Positions 1-11,050 are shown, counted from the first letter of the stretch. The stretch: 64,000 nt of DNA from Lepidostoma basale (GCA_022606425.2 JAHDVF020000016.1:5300501-5364500); one strand, 5' to 3'. The notes: generated from the sequence alone by a model not told the origin. Translations and numbers: made by a program.

Positions 1-130
1 GCACAGGAAAACCGAAAGTTTCCATTGTAAAAGGAATTTTAATTGTGGCCAAAGTGCATACACACAAACAGGGTAAGAATACATTTAGACGAGAAGTTTA
101 CTTCCGTCGCACTCCTTTCCTTTGATGCTT

Positions 131-965
131 GCTTACTTACTTACTTACTTACTTCCTATGGCCATACAACTCTTGAAGATTTTTAGCCTCCTTAATGATT
201 TTCCGCCAAGCTCCTCGATCCTGCGCCTTTTGCTCCCAGCAGTTCAATTCGCCCAACCTAGCCAGATCAGCCAGAACATTTTCCATTACGCGCTGTCTAG
301 GCTTTCCAAGTGGTCTTATTCCAGTCGATCTAGACGCGTACAAGATCTTGATTACTATGGTCTCTTCGGCTCGACATACGTGCCCATCCATGCTAGACGA
401 CCGGCTCTCACGGAGCTCGTTATAAGGAGCTGCTGGGTCATCGTACGGATCTCTTGGTTGGTCCAATGCCTCCAAGTTCCCTCTGCAACACCGGGTCTGG
501 GACCCAGGATCGTTTTAAGTATCCTATTCTCAAACCAGTAGATTCTTTGTTGTTCTTTTAGAGTCATTGTTCACGACTCAGAACCATATGTCACTACTGG
601 CTTGATGATGGTGTTGTAAATACGCAGCTTGGTGTTTCTGTATTGAAGCTTGGACTTAAGGAACGTCTGTGTTCCAATTCCGCGTGCATATCGTTGGCTT
701 CCGTCATGACCGTACCCGGATAAGTGAACTCTCTGACTTGCTCAATTTTATCTTCCTCCATGCACATATCTCTTAGTGGTGAGGCTAGGCCATTATTATT
801 CCTGGAAACAATAATCCACTTGGTTTTATGTGCATTGACCTGCAAACCAATTCGGGCTGCTGTATCCTTTAATTTTTTGTACATCTCTATTAAAGCATCT
901 GTACTGTCACCAGTCAACACCAAATCGTCCAATATCCAAAAATATTGTGAGTGCCACCAAGGGTA
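131..965 (-). mobile_element. LINE-A copy, 5'-truncated RT 3' end
   Basis: A non-LTR retrotransposon fragment lies on the minus strand. Its 3' tail is the TTAC/TAAG microsatellite at about 131-160. The 594-932 part encodes the end of the RT palm and thumb: a DDLVLTGDST motif (the YADD box reads ILDD here), then LQVNAHKTKW, then an REFTYPGTV block matching the usual FTYLGS. The 149-475 part encodes the C-terminal tail with NVLADLARLGELNCWEQ. Frame changes between the blocks show it is dead. The C-terminus matches the copies at 13172-13546 and 20633-20985. The clade is RTE-like by the tail motif; I cannot fix it further. The 5' boundary is approximate. Confidence 0.8.
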
Positions 966-1339
966 GTGCCCAGTTCCATTTGTTTAACTTATTTCAGGAC
1001 TTTGATGCATACAATTTAATTTAGCTCTTTTGAAATTAAAAAAATGCTCTACCACATACTCGTAGGTTCCCAACAAGAGCGGTACCGCCTCCAGTAAGCT
1101 TGGGAACTCTCTTTGGGGGCGGTATCGAGTCCAGAGGAAGGAAGGGGGCGTTGAGATAGTCAAGGGGGACGGCCGTGGCGAATACATTTTGATTAATAAT
1201 AGTGATTTAAATTTGTGCATCGAAAAATATTGTGTCACAACTAAAACATATCTGCAAAAAAGTAAAATTAAGTATTGTGAAAATACAAAGTGTGATTCTT
1301 TTTATTGAATACAGAAATACGAGTACCTACTTCGAAAAT
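966..1339. other. Unassigned stretch
   Basis: No gene or recognised repeat. A short GC-richer patch at about 1060-1185 contrasts with AT-rich flanks. Its minus-strand frame has no recognisable domain. Confidence 0.4.
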
Positions 1340-1475
1340 TTTATTTTTATGAATAAACAATTTGAATAACATTTGTTAATAAACCCATGTTAGCAAGGCG
1401 AAACATGGTATTCCTATAAATAAATAAAAACAATAAAGTAAAACTTACTAGAAAACAATAAGGTATGAATTGTAA
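1340..1475 (+). repeat. Foldback-family relic with hammerhead-like core
   Basis: A member of the dispersed family whose better copies read TGATAATGCC-TTAGC-AAGGCGAAACATG. Here the plus strand at 1390-1410 keeps TTAGCAAGGCGAAACATG, but the 5' half of the hairpin is degraded. Flanks with TTTTATTTTTATGAATAAA and ACTTACTAGAAAAC match copies at 11535, 48115, 48690 and 62155. Confidence 0.5.
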
Positions 1476-1509
1476 AATATTATACGATTGTATGGACAAC
1501 ATGGCATGA

Positions 1510-1925
1510 CATATTGATGACCGATTCGTGACAGAGTGGCAAGAGCTGCACTTGCCACCCCGAATGTCCCGGGTTCGAATCCGGGCGAGGGTATTGTGAT
1601 TTTCACAGTGTCTTTGGTCTGGTGTAGAATACACTTCTCATCTTGCGGTCCCGTGTCAGTTCCCCCCAACGATGGCGATCACTGCAGAAAAGGCATCTCT
1701 ATCCTACGTTCTAAACTCTTGTTATTCCTGTCCTCTCTTTGATGTTCCGCAGCCAGGACAGCTGCCTTCTACCAACTCCCCGACGTCCCTCCAATTTACC
1801 CAATAATATCAGTCGAAGGAGTGGGTATAGGTGGAGGTGGTAGAATACACGTGACAATAAAAATGGCTACAGATTAGCTACCTACCACATGTCATGAGAA
1901 TGAAAATATTGGCTCAAAAACCAAT
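1510..1925 (+). mobile_element. SINE-T (tRNA-derived), split by an insertion
   Basis: A tRNA-derived SINE on the plus strand. GGTTCGAATCC at 1572-1582 matches the pol III B box exactly. The A-box half upstream (about 1532-1545) is degraded. The body motif that follows in other copies (GTGTCTTTGGTCTGGTGTAGAA, shortened here) runs to about 1634, and the rest of the body (CACGTGACAATAAAA...GATTAGCTACC) resumes at 1851. The gap is a separate insertion at 1635-1839. Six other copies lie on the minus strand in this window. Confidence 0.75.
1635..1839. mobile_element. 205-bp insertion in SINE-T with 11-bp TSD
   Basis: GTAGAATACAC occurs at 1624-1634 and again at 1840-1850, exactly bracketing 205 bases that no other SINE-T copy contains. 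That is a clean 11-bp target-site duplication. The insert is CT-rich on the plus strand, GC-richer than its surroundings and has no recognised ORF. It may be a short 5'-truncated retroelement or another SINE. Confidence 0.65.
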
Positions 1926-2419
1926 TGTATCCAATAATTGAGTTCAAATGACCTGTTTAATAAATAAAAAACTTACTATGGACAATTTGTTTTAAAATAC
2001 AATTAATAGAATAATGCCATTCTGTAAAACGGTAATCCTATATGCAAAACCGACATACATTATAATTGCGGTGCACAATTGTCCCACTTAGCGGCGTAAG
2101 AATTAACAAATGAATTGATAGATTTGCTCCAGTTGGATGATATAATATTGCATTGAGCGACAAATGCGATGTAACAATGCGATCTTTATTAACTGGCCGG
2201 GGTAAACGGATCGCATGCACTCGGAGTAAAACACATCCTAGAATTATGGCACGCAATTGAGTTATCTAACGGCATCCGCAAACAGATGCGCAATTGTTAT
2301 AAAGATATTCAGAATGACCAGACAGGTTCTGATACAGGGGCGTCAAATCAGAGAACTGCGTATTCTATATTAATTAGTGCAAATTCTCATTAGTGCAAAT
2401 AGTAGGGTGATCTTAAATT
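1926..2419. other. Unassigned AT-rich stretch
   Basis: No gene or known repeat recognised. The minus-strand 72-codon frame at 2038-2256 has no recognisable motif. Confidence 0.4.
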
Positions 2420-2700
2420 ATTAAAGGCCGTGCCACACACAACAAGCTCTCCACAAGGGTGACCTTGGTGGAGAGCTGTGGAAGCCACGGTTGGTGTAGC
2501 GTCCACATACTGTTGTCAATAAGCTCTCCACATGGGTCACCTTTGTGGAGCCCACGGTTGGTGTGGCATCCACAGTAGACACCATTTTCGTTCAATACGT
2601 CCACACTCCAGCGATCGCAATGCCGCTATGCAACTGACCTTGACTGGTGGAATGTGGAGCCCCCACATGTGGAATGCGTATTTACAACGGCGCGATCCGC
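2420..2700. repeat. GC-rich MITE-like repeat with internal duplication
   Basis: A low-copy repeat whose paralogue lies at 29526-30245. Shared blocks are AAGCTCTCCACAAGGGTG, CACAGTAGACAC, CAACTGACCTTGACTGG and a CACACGTGTGGAT-like end. Here a block starting AAGCTCTCCACA appears twice (about 2443 and 2520), each followed by a CCACGGTTGGTGT box, so this copy holds a tandem duplication of roughly 77 bp. Termini are not resolved. Confidence 0.6.
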
Positions 2701-2876
2701 ACGCCAAAACTAACAAAACACTTATGAAGGGCTTCTGTGTCCGAAACATGTTTAGATATAATTTTTTTTTTTCAAATAAAGTAGATAAGTGTTTAAAAAG
2801 CTATAAACTTGTTTCATGCCATTCACGCCACAATATCGATCAATATATGCAAGAAATTCATGGTATTTAGAACTTA

Positions 2877-2908
<32 letters not shown>

Positions 2909-3859
2909 AATGATAATAATAATATGCTAACTTTAAAAGCGCCGTTTTTGAGATGTAATCACCTCAAGGGTGCATTAAGACGTGTTTTAAATCTAAAAAT
3001 CTAAATGTGACCGCTTAAAAAGCGATTGGTTTAAATGTATAGTAGAACAAAGTATAAATGTTTAACTTGGGTATGAAATATGAAATACATATATGAATAT
3101 TAAACGAAGGTAAAACGACCCAAGTTATTATATGTAAAAAATATTAAATATAATATTACATTTCCACAAGGCAAAACAATGTATTATCCAACATGTCAAA
3201 AAAGCTCGCATTGTTAAATGTATTAATTTAGGTATAATAATGAGTGGAGTTAGTAGGTTTGGCTCAAGATCTGAGTAGAAAGTGTTTAAATAGTTTAGCA
3301 CCTCTGATCTAAGGGAATGAATAGGCTGGCAATATAAAGTACACGCAAATAATAAGTATGACAGACGGAAAATGGGAACGTCTGTATCTGACAGACAATT
3401 ATTATACAATGTTTAAAAATAATATTATCTAACATCTATCGTCAGAACACAATCCTGTAGAATGTTAACAAGTATATCTATAAATATAAACAAAACTACA
3501 AATGTTCACAATAGGCAAAACATTTATTCAATTCGAAGGTAATTGGTACATCAAAATGAAGATTAAATTAGCATTAATTTTTAGTTTAACTTTCAGTAAA
3601 ATATATTATATTTGTTGAAAATGGAAAAAAAAAATTATTTGGAATGAATTTTATTTTCTGACCATATATGTTATATCCTATATAAAAACCATTTCGGGCC
3701 CAAAAGGGACTGGAAGTTGATACTAGGGTGCATAGTGTGAGAAAAAAATTGGTATATAAATAACATTTTTTAAATGATTGATGATGAGGTTTGAATCATG
3801 TGTCTGTCTTTTGTCTCGCTTTCATATACCACAAATCGTATTTATTTTCACCTATTCAA
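2701..3859. other. AT-rich stretch with microsatellites
   Basis: Contains a (TA)n run followed by (AAT)n at about 2874-2925. The rest is AT-rich with no recognised gene or repeat family. Confidence 0.5.
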
Positions 3860-3985
3860 CATCTACTCGCGAGTACATTCGCGAGTGGTGTTTTTTACAG
3901 GTAAGCGGTTTACCCGAGTTATCTCGGGTGTGCACATTTTCGCACATAATTATAGCCCGAGTATACTCGGGCATGATCCTTAAGC
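3860..3985. repeat. Cluster of short CTCG palindromes
   Basis: Three close self-complementary blocks: ACTCGCGAGT with a second TCGCGAGT at about 3864-3885, CCCGAGTTATCTCGGG at about 3913-3928, and CCCGAGTATACTCGGG at 3957-3972. The stretch ends near TTAAGCGGTTAA. The composition resembles a piggyBac-type MITE terminus, but no matching second end was found. Confidence 0.45.
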
Positions 3986-4814
3986 GGTTAATGTTAATAA
4001 AAAATAAGCAGGACTAATGTAGAATAAAGTTTTAAAATTCAAGTTGCTCAAATTTCTATAGAAGCTTTAGAAGTAAATCTACACGTTTTAAATATAAAAG
4101 ATTAAAAGTAACTACAGTACAATGAACTGCAATAAATTAATAATTTATCAATTATTTATTCGGTACACTAATAAATTAATGTAAATTAAAAATAAAAATT
4201 ATAATTAGCAAAATCGTTAAGGAACCATAAATAATAACTTGTTAGATGATATTTCGAATATTTGCTATATTTGACATGTTATGTTTAATACAAGGAAGTT
4301 AATAAATAATACACAAAATTATCAATTAATATATTTTATGTCTACTTTTAATTGTACGAATATTCGTATGCATGTAAATAATCACAAAAAAATAATTGAT
4401 GGTTATTGATGGCTGTGAAATCAATTTACGTGATTACTACGGTATGCAATTACGAGTAGTTAAATAGTAATTGAAAATAGAACTGATTTGCAACAAAAGT
4501 GCGTTAAATGATGTATGGAAAATTATTCGTCAAAAGATTTCGACATTTTAAAAGAGAAATGATGCTTTTGTCCAATGCTGTTGGCTCATCCATCATGAGT
4601 GAAAATATATCCGTTTTCAAAACAAATCCATTACTCTATTGCGATCACTAGCTGTTTTGTATTTACAAATGGTAAAAAACCAACAAAAATATGTCATTAT
4701 ATAGAAATTTAAAAAATAAATGTATTAAGACGGTTTATTATAATATTATCTCAAGTTCAAATGCTAATGCCTCTCTTCGTTAAGGCATTATAAAATGTTT
4801 ATTGCTGCTCATAC
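3986..4814. other. AT-rich unassigned stretch
   Basis: Very AT-rich, no recognised gene or repeat. Confidence 0.45.
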
Positions 4815-5700
4815 AACGGTATTTATCGTGATTTCTTCTTCTTCTTTCCCGTTGCCGTTTCCCGTGATCTGGGGTCGACAATCCTCGCACGAAGACGCCA
4901 AACTTTCCTGTCCTGGTTCATCTTCACTGTCAGGTTCTCGTGCTACACCTCTTTTTCCATGTTGGTCCACCATGTTTTCCTCTAACCGCTTAATTTTACG
5001 ATAACGGTGAGGGATTTTGGACATTTTTTTCGCATTACATCACCGTACCACACTTTCACCGTATGTCTCTTCGCTTCACATGACCGTACCACCAAAATTG
5101 AGATTCTATCATCTTGTCCGTTATTGGGGCAACCTTAAAGCTGGCCCTCACGTATTTGTTCCTTACGTGATCCAACCTCGTGACGCCTCTGGCCCACATC
5201 AGCATTCTCATCTCGGCAGCATTGATTCGGCATTAGTGGACTTTTTGCTAGTCCAGCACTCTGCTCCACATAGCATGGCGGGCCTCACTGCAGTCTTGTA
5301 GACCTAGCTGTTAATCTTTATCGGGAGAGGTCTCCACTTGAGCCAGGTGGTGTTTGTCCTATGTCAAATCAAATCAGTTTATTTCTTCAATAGACATTAC
5401 AAAAATAAGGTTTAAGGCATCTATTGAGATCAGGTAAAATAATATATTGTATAAAGTATACTACCAGAAACGCACCAGAGATGGTTCGGCATTAGGAAGA
5501 CAAAACACTCTCCAAAATCAAGAGAATTTTTTGCCATCTGAACGTACTTTTACTGATATGAAAGAAGTCGATCTCTGAGGAGACCGCGTTCAGCAGTTTA
5601 ATTGTCTAATGTTTGACATCGGTGTCTACTTTGGTGTCCACAGTAAGGACTGACCCGAGATACTTAAATCGGGATACCTTGGAAACTGGAACATTATCAG
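4815..5700 (-). mobile_element. LINE-J copy (RTE-like RT), interrupted
   Basis: Minus-strand RT remnant in two blocks. At 5617-5700 the reverse frame reads VSRFKYLGSVLT, the thumb motif. At 5045-5345 it reads TWLKWR, VYKTAVRPAMLCGAECWT and WYGHVKRRDIR, typical of RTE-like C-termini. The 3' end carries a (GAA)n tail at about 4836-4848. The two blocks are separated by the LINE-C copy at 5364-5616. Several frame breaks; non-functional. Confidence 0.75.
5364..5616 (-). mobile_element. LINE-C copy inside LINE-J
   Basis: Aligns with the 3' part of the LINE-C copy at 14245-14752. Shared blocks are AATCAAATCAGTTTATTTC, AGGCATCTATTGAGA, AGATGGTTCG and GTCGATCTCTGAGGAGACCG. The AATCA-rich tail is at the left, so it lies on the minus strand. 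It splits the LINE-J RT frame. No clear target duplication was found. Confidence 0.7.
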
Positions 5701-6674
5701 TACAATTTATTATATGACTTAATATAAAATATTCATTCATCCATTATAAAAAAAATGTATTTATTTATTATTATTTATTTTAAGGCAGTGATATTTTCGT
5801 CTGGCATCACATTATCAAATGTTTTGATACAAACAAAAGTTTTTCTTTAATAGTTAATACAGTAATAATAATTGGGATTACATGTTATGACCTTGTCTCG
5901 TCGTGAAATTATAAAACATCATTTGTTACCAATTTGGTAATGAGAGTAACTTTTTTTTTGTTTATTCCGACAACTTATGATACCTACAACTAGTGAGCGA
6001 TTACCGCTAATGATAAAAGGTAAACAATTAGCGGAAAACATTGCAATATAAATGGATGACTGGTGGGATAGATTGTCAAACAAAAACACGGCTAGCGATG
6101 CACCGAGGCACTTGCGCCGAAGGTACTTGTCTACAGGGGATGATTGATTTGACAAGAGAAAACTTAAAGCAAACTTAAAGCTCTATGTAAAGGGTAATGT
6201 TTTATGAAAAGGATGAAATATCAATAAAAAGAAAAGGTTTTATAATGTTAAATAAAGTGCAAATCAAGTATTTTATTAATTTTTATTTGAACAACTACGG
6301 AAAATTCGAAACTAAATAATTATTGATAAGCTTGAGGCGATAATACTGTGGAATTCGATATTGATAATATTTTGTTAATATTTATTTTATATATAATATA
6401 AAAGCAGAAATACGAAATATTACGGAAAACATATGTTTTAAAGAATTTTATTATATTTTGGTAGTGATATCTTTTCTATTCGATAATGTCATAAAAGACG
6501 TATTCTTTATGGAAACTTTATTTTAGTGATAAAAGATAAAAATGTTTCCTTTTGTAAGTCCTCAAAACTATCCATTTTGATAAAGTTCTAGAGTTATTTT
6601 ATTATTCCCCACCAAATATGTCCAACTAATTAAATAAAATACAACTTATCGTCAAGTACATCAATTCAAACCTC
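5701..6674. other. AT-rich unassigned stretch
   Basis: No recognised gene. Around 6430-6500 a TTTTATTATATTTTGG...TTCGATAATGTCAT stretch vaguely resembles the hammerhead-like foldback family but is too degraded to call. Confidence 0.4.
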
Positions 6675-6812
6675 AAAATGGAGTTTATCGACAGCATGAG
6701 AAGAAAAACAAAATGGAGTTTGTCGACAGTATGAGAACAAAAACTAAATGGAGTTTATTGAGAGTGTGAGAACAAAAACAAAATAGATTTTATCGGCATG
6801 AGAACAACAACA
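6675..6812 (+). repeat. Minisatellite, about 35-bp unit x 4
   Basis: Four head-to-tail units built on AAAATGGAGTTTATCGACAG followed by a TATGAGAACAAAAAC half. Units diverge and the last is shorter. Non-coding. Confidence 0.75.
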
Positions 6813-6869
6813 AAATGATAAAAAATGGGGGTTTAATCATATGACCAGTAATCAAGTCATTAGTCTTGC

Positions 6870-7075
6870 TGCCCCCAAAAAGAATGGTGTATTACAACCC
6901 AAAGGGCGCAGAAATGTCAGCAGGCCGAGACTGTAATCGTTGGATGGTGTCGTGGCAGACTGTCAGGCTCTGGGGCAACAAAACTGGGAGATAGGACAGA
7001 ATGGAGACGTTTCTTGTAGGAAGATAAGACCCACCAAAGGTTATAACGCTCAAGATGATAACGATGAGTGACCAG
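6870..7075 (+). mobile_element. LINE-G 3' fragment
   Basis: Plus-strand homology to the end of LINE-G at 22885-23620: GTGTATTACAACCCAAAGGG, AGCAGGCCGAGACTG, TGGATGGTGTC and the terminal CCACCAAAGGTTATAACGCT. It is the last part of an RT C-terminus with stops. Confidence 0.6.
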
Positions 7076-8109
7076 TATATATGTAATAATATGTTTTGCG
7101 AAAAATCTTATACATACTTACAAAAACTATTTAGAAGATCGCAACACGAGAGTTTCAGATGTATAAATCTATTAGATACTTTGAAATCGTTCTTTGGCAA
7201 ATAAAAATCCTGTTCAATCTAAATATACGAGTACATGTTATAATACAACGAAAGCGGTTGCTTGTGTTTCTAGGGTTACCGGTTTTAATATTTATCGACG
7301 GTGGCATCCTACAAGTCCCGAGTCATAGTGTAATATTAGAAAGCGCAACGTATTTTGAACGATGAGCGAATCATGACAGAGCGTGAACGAACTCTGACAC
7401 GTGAAGAGGCCTCATGCCCATAATTTGATGGGCTCCGAAAATACAATTAAGCCAATACGTGATGAAAGAAGGTAACATCCTTCACCTCAAGAAAATAATA
7501 ACTATACCATAAAAATGTGATGAAGGAAAAAACGTCACAACTAATTCATTAAAAATATAAACGACTTATACATATTTGTATTAGTCATATATACCTGCGC
7601 AAGGATGACACGCAAAATCGTGAAGCGTTCCACATTTTTCCGAGATCTCGCTATTTCTGTAATTGTAATAACCGAGTTTGTCTGTACTTTATTTCTAAAA
7701 ATGATGCACACCGTAAATGTTAATCTACCTTTTCAAAACATCCCATAAAACATAAACAACTAATATCTGATCGCTAGTGTCAGATGCAACTCGCATGACT
7801 AAATAACATTGTCAAATTGGGCCAATCATTATTATTAACGTTTTTCATTAATTTGCCCTCTTATAATTTATCTGATATCTTCTGTTACTTGTATTTAAAT
7901 ATTATAAGCTAGCCCAAAAACAATAGTATTCAAATACTTTATTTTTTCTTTCAAGAGTTATATATATCCGGACATATCCGGTTAATGAGTTAAGGAATGA
8001 AATCTGTAAACACATTTTTTGACACCAAATATTTATAAATTTCAATTTAAAAGATTTTTGTTACATACTTTTTCTTTTCAAAAACATAAAATTATAGATA
8101 ATATGTGCA
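7076..8109. other. AT-rich unassigned stretch
   Basis: No gene recognised. A CCGGACATATCCGG palindrome sits at about 7968-7981. Confidence 0.4.
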
Positions 8110-8393
8110 CCATCTAAAAAGAACATTTTTTGTTAAATTATTTTTATTTTGTAATTTTATTTTATATCATTGTATTTTATATTATTTGTTTTAGATTTAT
8201 TTTGTGGGTGTCGGACGATCGAAGTGTGCGCGGGAGATGCCTATTGGTGGCGATGAGGTTCGCAACCCATCACACCGCGTCTCCCGCGGAGCGAAAAGAG
8301 AAGGATGGAGTGCCGCATCAGTAAAAGTGTGACAGTCCATTCTTTCTGCCTACCCTTTCGGGGAGACGGCGTGATGGTTAGTTAGTTAGTATA
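8110..8393 (+). mobile_element. S1 nonautonomous element
   Basis: Plus-strand copy of a nonautonomous retroelement. It starts near GTGCACCATCTAAAAAG and carries a GC-rich core (ATCGAAGTGTGCGCGGGAG, CTATTGGTGGCGATGAGG). It ends with the same 3' terminus as LINE-B (CATTCTTTCTGCCTACCC, GGGGAGACGGCGTGATGG, TTAGTTAGTTAG). Four other copies are in the window. The shared tail suggests mobilisation by the LINE-B machinery. Confidence 0.75.
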
Positions 8394-8654
8394 TACTCGT
8401 ATACCATTTAAAAATCTTGCAAACGTGCTAAAAAAAATAATGATTGAACTTCACTCTACTTGTCATCGCTACGCGGCACATTTATGGTGTACGTATTTTG
8501 AATAGAATATCATTTAAAAAAATACAGTTTCCTACAAACCAAATACTGCTAGCAACAATTGATTATATCTTCCTCGAATATCAAATAATCAATCAAATAC
8601 ACACTCGAGATCTTGATGAGCACGACCTATCAATCTGACTAAAGCCAGTCATAT

Positions 8655-8890
8655 CGGGCAAAGTGTTTAAGGTTTGCTCTATACTTTGGTTCTACGCAGT
8701 TATGCATCTTCGAGTCACGTACGAAAAGTCCAACTCCTGCAAAATAAGACTATCCGATTATGTCTAGGTGCGCCTCCATGGACCAGGATTACACAACTGC
8801 ATCTAGAAATGGGAATCCCGAAGAACCATGAATGCCTTACTCGTCGAACCTTTTTAATAAAGTTATAAAGGACTGCCTTAATATAAATCT
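8655..8890 (+). mobile_element. Jockey-like RT C-terminal fragment
   Basis: Plus-strand frame at 8674-8868 reads VRKVQLLQNKTIRLCLGAPPW, shortened here, followed by LHLEMGIP. This resembles the LLQNKxLR...APWYVRN...LHxxLGIP region C-terminal to the RT domain in jockey-clade LINEs. Only this block survives. Confidence 0.65.
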
Positions 8891-8974
8891 AACCAAACCT
8901 AACCCTATTATGTAATAAAATACCTTTATTGGGACCCGAACACCCCCAGCATCCAAAAGCAACCAAAAACGATC

Positions 8975-9147
8975 CTCCTTCAGAACTGTAAACAACTGAA
9001 TACAGCATTTGTATACCTGTAAAACGACCCATTTATTTTTAAAATAAAATTTATGCCTATTGTTTATGTCGCCACTGCGGCGCCATCGGAGTTGTTAAAA
9101 TGTTTATTATGTCGCCGTGGCGGCGACAACGGAGTACAAAGGGTTAA
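8975..9147 (-). mobile_element. piggyBac-like terminus (solo end)
   Basis: In reverse this matches the left end of the piggyBac copy at 56541-57181 over about 160 bp. It starts TTAACCCTTTGTACTCCG at 9147, followed by the GC palindrome GTCGCCGCCACGGCGAC and CAAATGCTGTATTCAGTTG. Homology stops near 8985. The opposite end was not found, so this is a truncated or deleted copy. TTAA at 9144-9147 is the expected target duplication. Confidence 0.8.
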
Positions 9148-9576
9148 TATAACTGCGAAGCCCAGAGCAGTACCATTGCATAAGACACTTTATATTTGTT
9201 CAACAATTCTGTATTATTCGTAGACAAGCAATTTGCGTGGCGGGCGTAAATGCTAATGGACGCTGAAAAAAAATCGTTAAAACACGATGACCTTAATGAT
9301 TTGGACATGGTTTATGAACTGTTGTTCTCTATCAATATGACGAAACGAGATTTCACGCTTTCTTGTTGCCTCAAATCACGATTTAAATCTACGCGTGTGT
9401 GTGTCTGTAAACATCTACATGTTAATATGATCGTGATCACGTGTTGACGTTAACAAACAGAAGTTCTTTTGACACGTGTATTAAACAAACACATTGTAAG
9501 TACTGAGTTATAATAAAAAATATATATTTCCACTTACTTTGTGATCGCAATATTTCACATTCATCCTAAAATCAAT
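9148..9576. other. Unassigned stretch
   Basis: The plus-strand 65-codon frame at 9250-9447 has no recognisable domain. No repeat family recognised. Confidence 0.35.
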
Positions 9577-9586
9577 CGCATTAATT

Positions 9587-9620
9587 GCGACCGGTTTCGA
9601 TAGTAAATATCTTGATCAGT
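9587..9620 (-). ncRNA. Hammerhead-like core (degraded), ACCGGT type
   Basis: Reverse strand reads CTGATCA, one extra A, then GATA-TTTAC-TATC as stem II, then GAAA and the palindrome ACCGGT, then C. One core base is changed (G8 to C). The ACCGGT third stem links it to the pair at 62861-62940. Confidence 0.45.
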
Positions 9621-9764
9621 ACCAATAGTGGTTTGGTAAGCTTAGATTTAATGCATAATATTTATTTACCTAAGTTAAACAAAAATGATGAACTCCATAT
9701 TGTATATTTATTATTTAATTAATAAAAACGTCGTGATAATGCCGTAGTTAAGTGAAAATGGCTG

Positions 9765-9915
9765 CGTTGGCTTAACGATGTTCTGAAGGATCTGCAAATG
9801 TTGGGAGTCAAACCTGAGGAGTGGAAGTCCAGAGCTCAGGATAGGGTTGGCTGAATAAACTTTTTGGAGGCGGCCGAGGTCTACCCAGGACTGTACAGTC
9901 AAAAGGGAGAAGAAG
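9765..9915 (+). mobile_element. LINE-H 3' fragment
   Basis: Plus strand encodes DVLKDLQMLGVKPEEWKS followed by RAQDR, the ending of an RTE-like RT protein (D..L..L....W...AQDR..W). It closes with an AGAAGAAGAAGAAATTG tail at about 9906-9922. Confidence 0.65.
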
Positions 9916-10009
9916 AAGAAATTGAAAATGTATATGAATTGTAATATCTTTTCTTGGAATGCAAATATTTGTGTATGATTTAACTGTAAAAATACAAATC
10001 AGAATCGCA

Positions 10010-10075
10010 ATTTTTTCAATTTTTTTTATTTTTCGCGAAAGCTGTTTCGTCAACATAGGTTGACGAAACACAGAT
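10010..10075 (-). repeat. Fragment of AGCTGT-type hammerhead-like repeat
   Basis: TTTTTCGCGAAAGCTGTTTC followed by GTCAACATAGGTTGACG matches the arms at 16716-16935 and the copy at 10930-11050. In reverse it is GTCAAC-hairpin, GAAA, palindromic stem, CGCG. The CTGATGA box is not retained. Confidence 0.5.
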
Positions 10076-10315
10076 CTCTGTGCAAGATGTGACCCAGATA
10101 AAAAAAGTATAAACCTAAATGCATTTGAACGGATGAAGCAATTTACCTACTTATTTATACAGCCGATGTCGTCCACTGCTAGACAAATCCCCATACTTCT
10201 CCACATATTTATATTTTGTGCCCTTCGAACGCATGCACTAAATACTAACAAAAAAATCAAACTATGGCATATATATAGAACGAAACTGCCTAATTTGTTT
10301 GATTGTTTTTTTGTA

Positions 10316-10560
10316 TTAACACGCTCGTTAACGCGTCGGACACGGCTCCCGTGTCCATTCAAAAATTGTAGCCCCGCGTCGGTCACGGGAGCCGTGTTCA
10401 TGTGGTGGTTTTAGTGTTACCAATCAAATATTTTACAGCATGTCTACAATTGTTGTTATTTAGAACTGAGATATAATTCAACGTTTTGTGGTTTCGAAAG
10501 TTTGGTATTTTTCAGATTCTCTGTAAAGCATGCGATTTTTTTACGCAGCGAAAGTGTTAA
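10316..10560. mobile_element. Putative piggyBac-like MITE, 245 bp
   Basis: Flanked by TTAA at 10316-10319 and 10557-10560. Inward ends read TTAACACGCTCGTTAACGCG and, reversed, TTAACACTTTCGCTGCG: imperfect inverted ends starting with TTAACAC. The interior holds two inverted blocks, GACACGGCTCCCGTGTC at about 10339 and CACGGGAGCCGTGTTC at about 10384. No coding remnant. The end similarity is modest. Confidence 0.45.
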
Positions 10561-10929
10561 GTGCCTATTTTACTTCAACCATTCATTTATTTAATATGGT
10601 ATTGTATTTTACATAAACACTCCAGGCATCATTGAATTTATTATGCTTGATCTCGGTGTCGGTGCAATTGTGGAGAATGCATAAGTATTCAGTTATTAGT
10701 GGTAATTAGAATTATGAATAAGTTGAAAATACCGCGATGTTTGTCGTTTAAGTGTACGGAAATAAACGCACGCATAACGAGGAAAGCATCTGACCTGAAA
10801 TCTCAGCAGCTATTCGCAAGAGCGAAGCAAAATGGGCCAACCGGCCAATCATACTGGATAAATATCATAAAATATAAATATGACGTTTATTTCATTTAAC
10901 TGTTAAATTATAAAACTCTGTTGCGTCAT

Positions 10930-11050
10930 AATTTTTTTTCGCGACAGCTGTTTCGTCAACCTATGTTGACATCACAAAGTGTTACAATAATAACAGTTAA
11001 TAATGTTGAAGTATCATAGTGTTTCGGCCAAAAAATGGACTGTTTATTTT
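10930..11050 (-). repeat. AGCTGT-type hammerhead-like repeat copy
   Basis: In reverse it reads GATGTCAACATAGGTTGACG, then GAAACAGCTGTCGCG. The hairpin GTCAAC/GTTGAC and GAAA are intact; the CTGATGA box is mutated to TTTGTGA. The flank TATCATAGTGTTTCGGCCAAAA is also found right of the foldback at 16716-16935, so both are copies of one element. Confidence 0.55.

Noticed and set aside
122..541. Plus-strand 139-codon ORF
   Set aside because: It is the antisense of the LINE-A RT tail and includes the microsatellite tail; no independent domain.
1532..1605. Genuine tRNA gene
   Set aside because: Has a B box but no foldable cloverleaf and continues into the SINE-T body present in other copies.
6675..6812. 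CRISPR array
   Set aside because: Contiguous degenerate tandem units without spacers in a eukaryotic, transposon-rich context.
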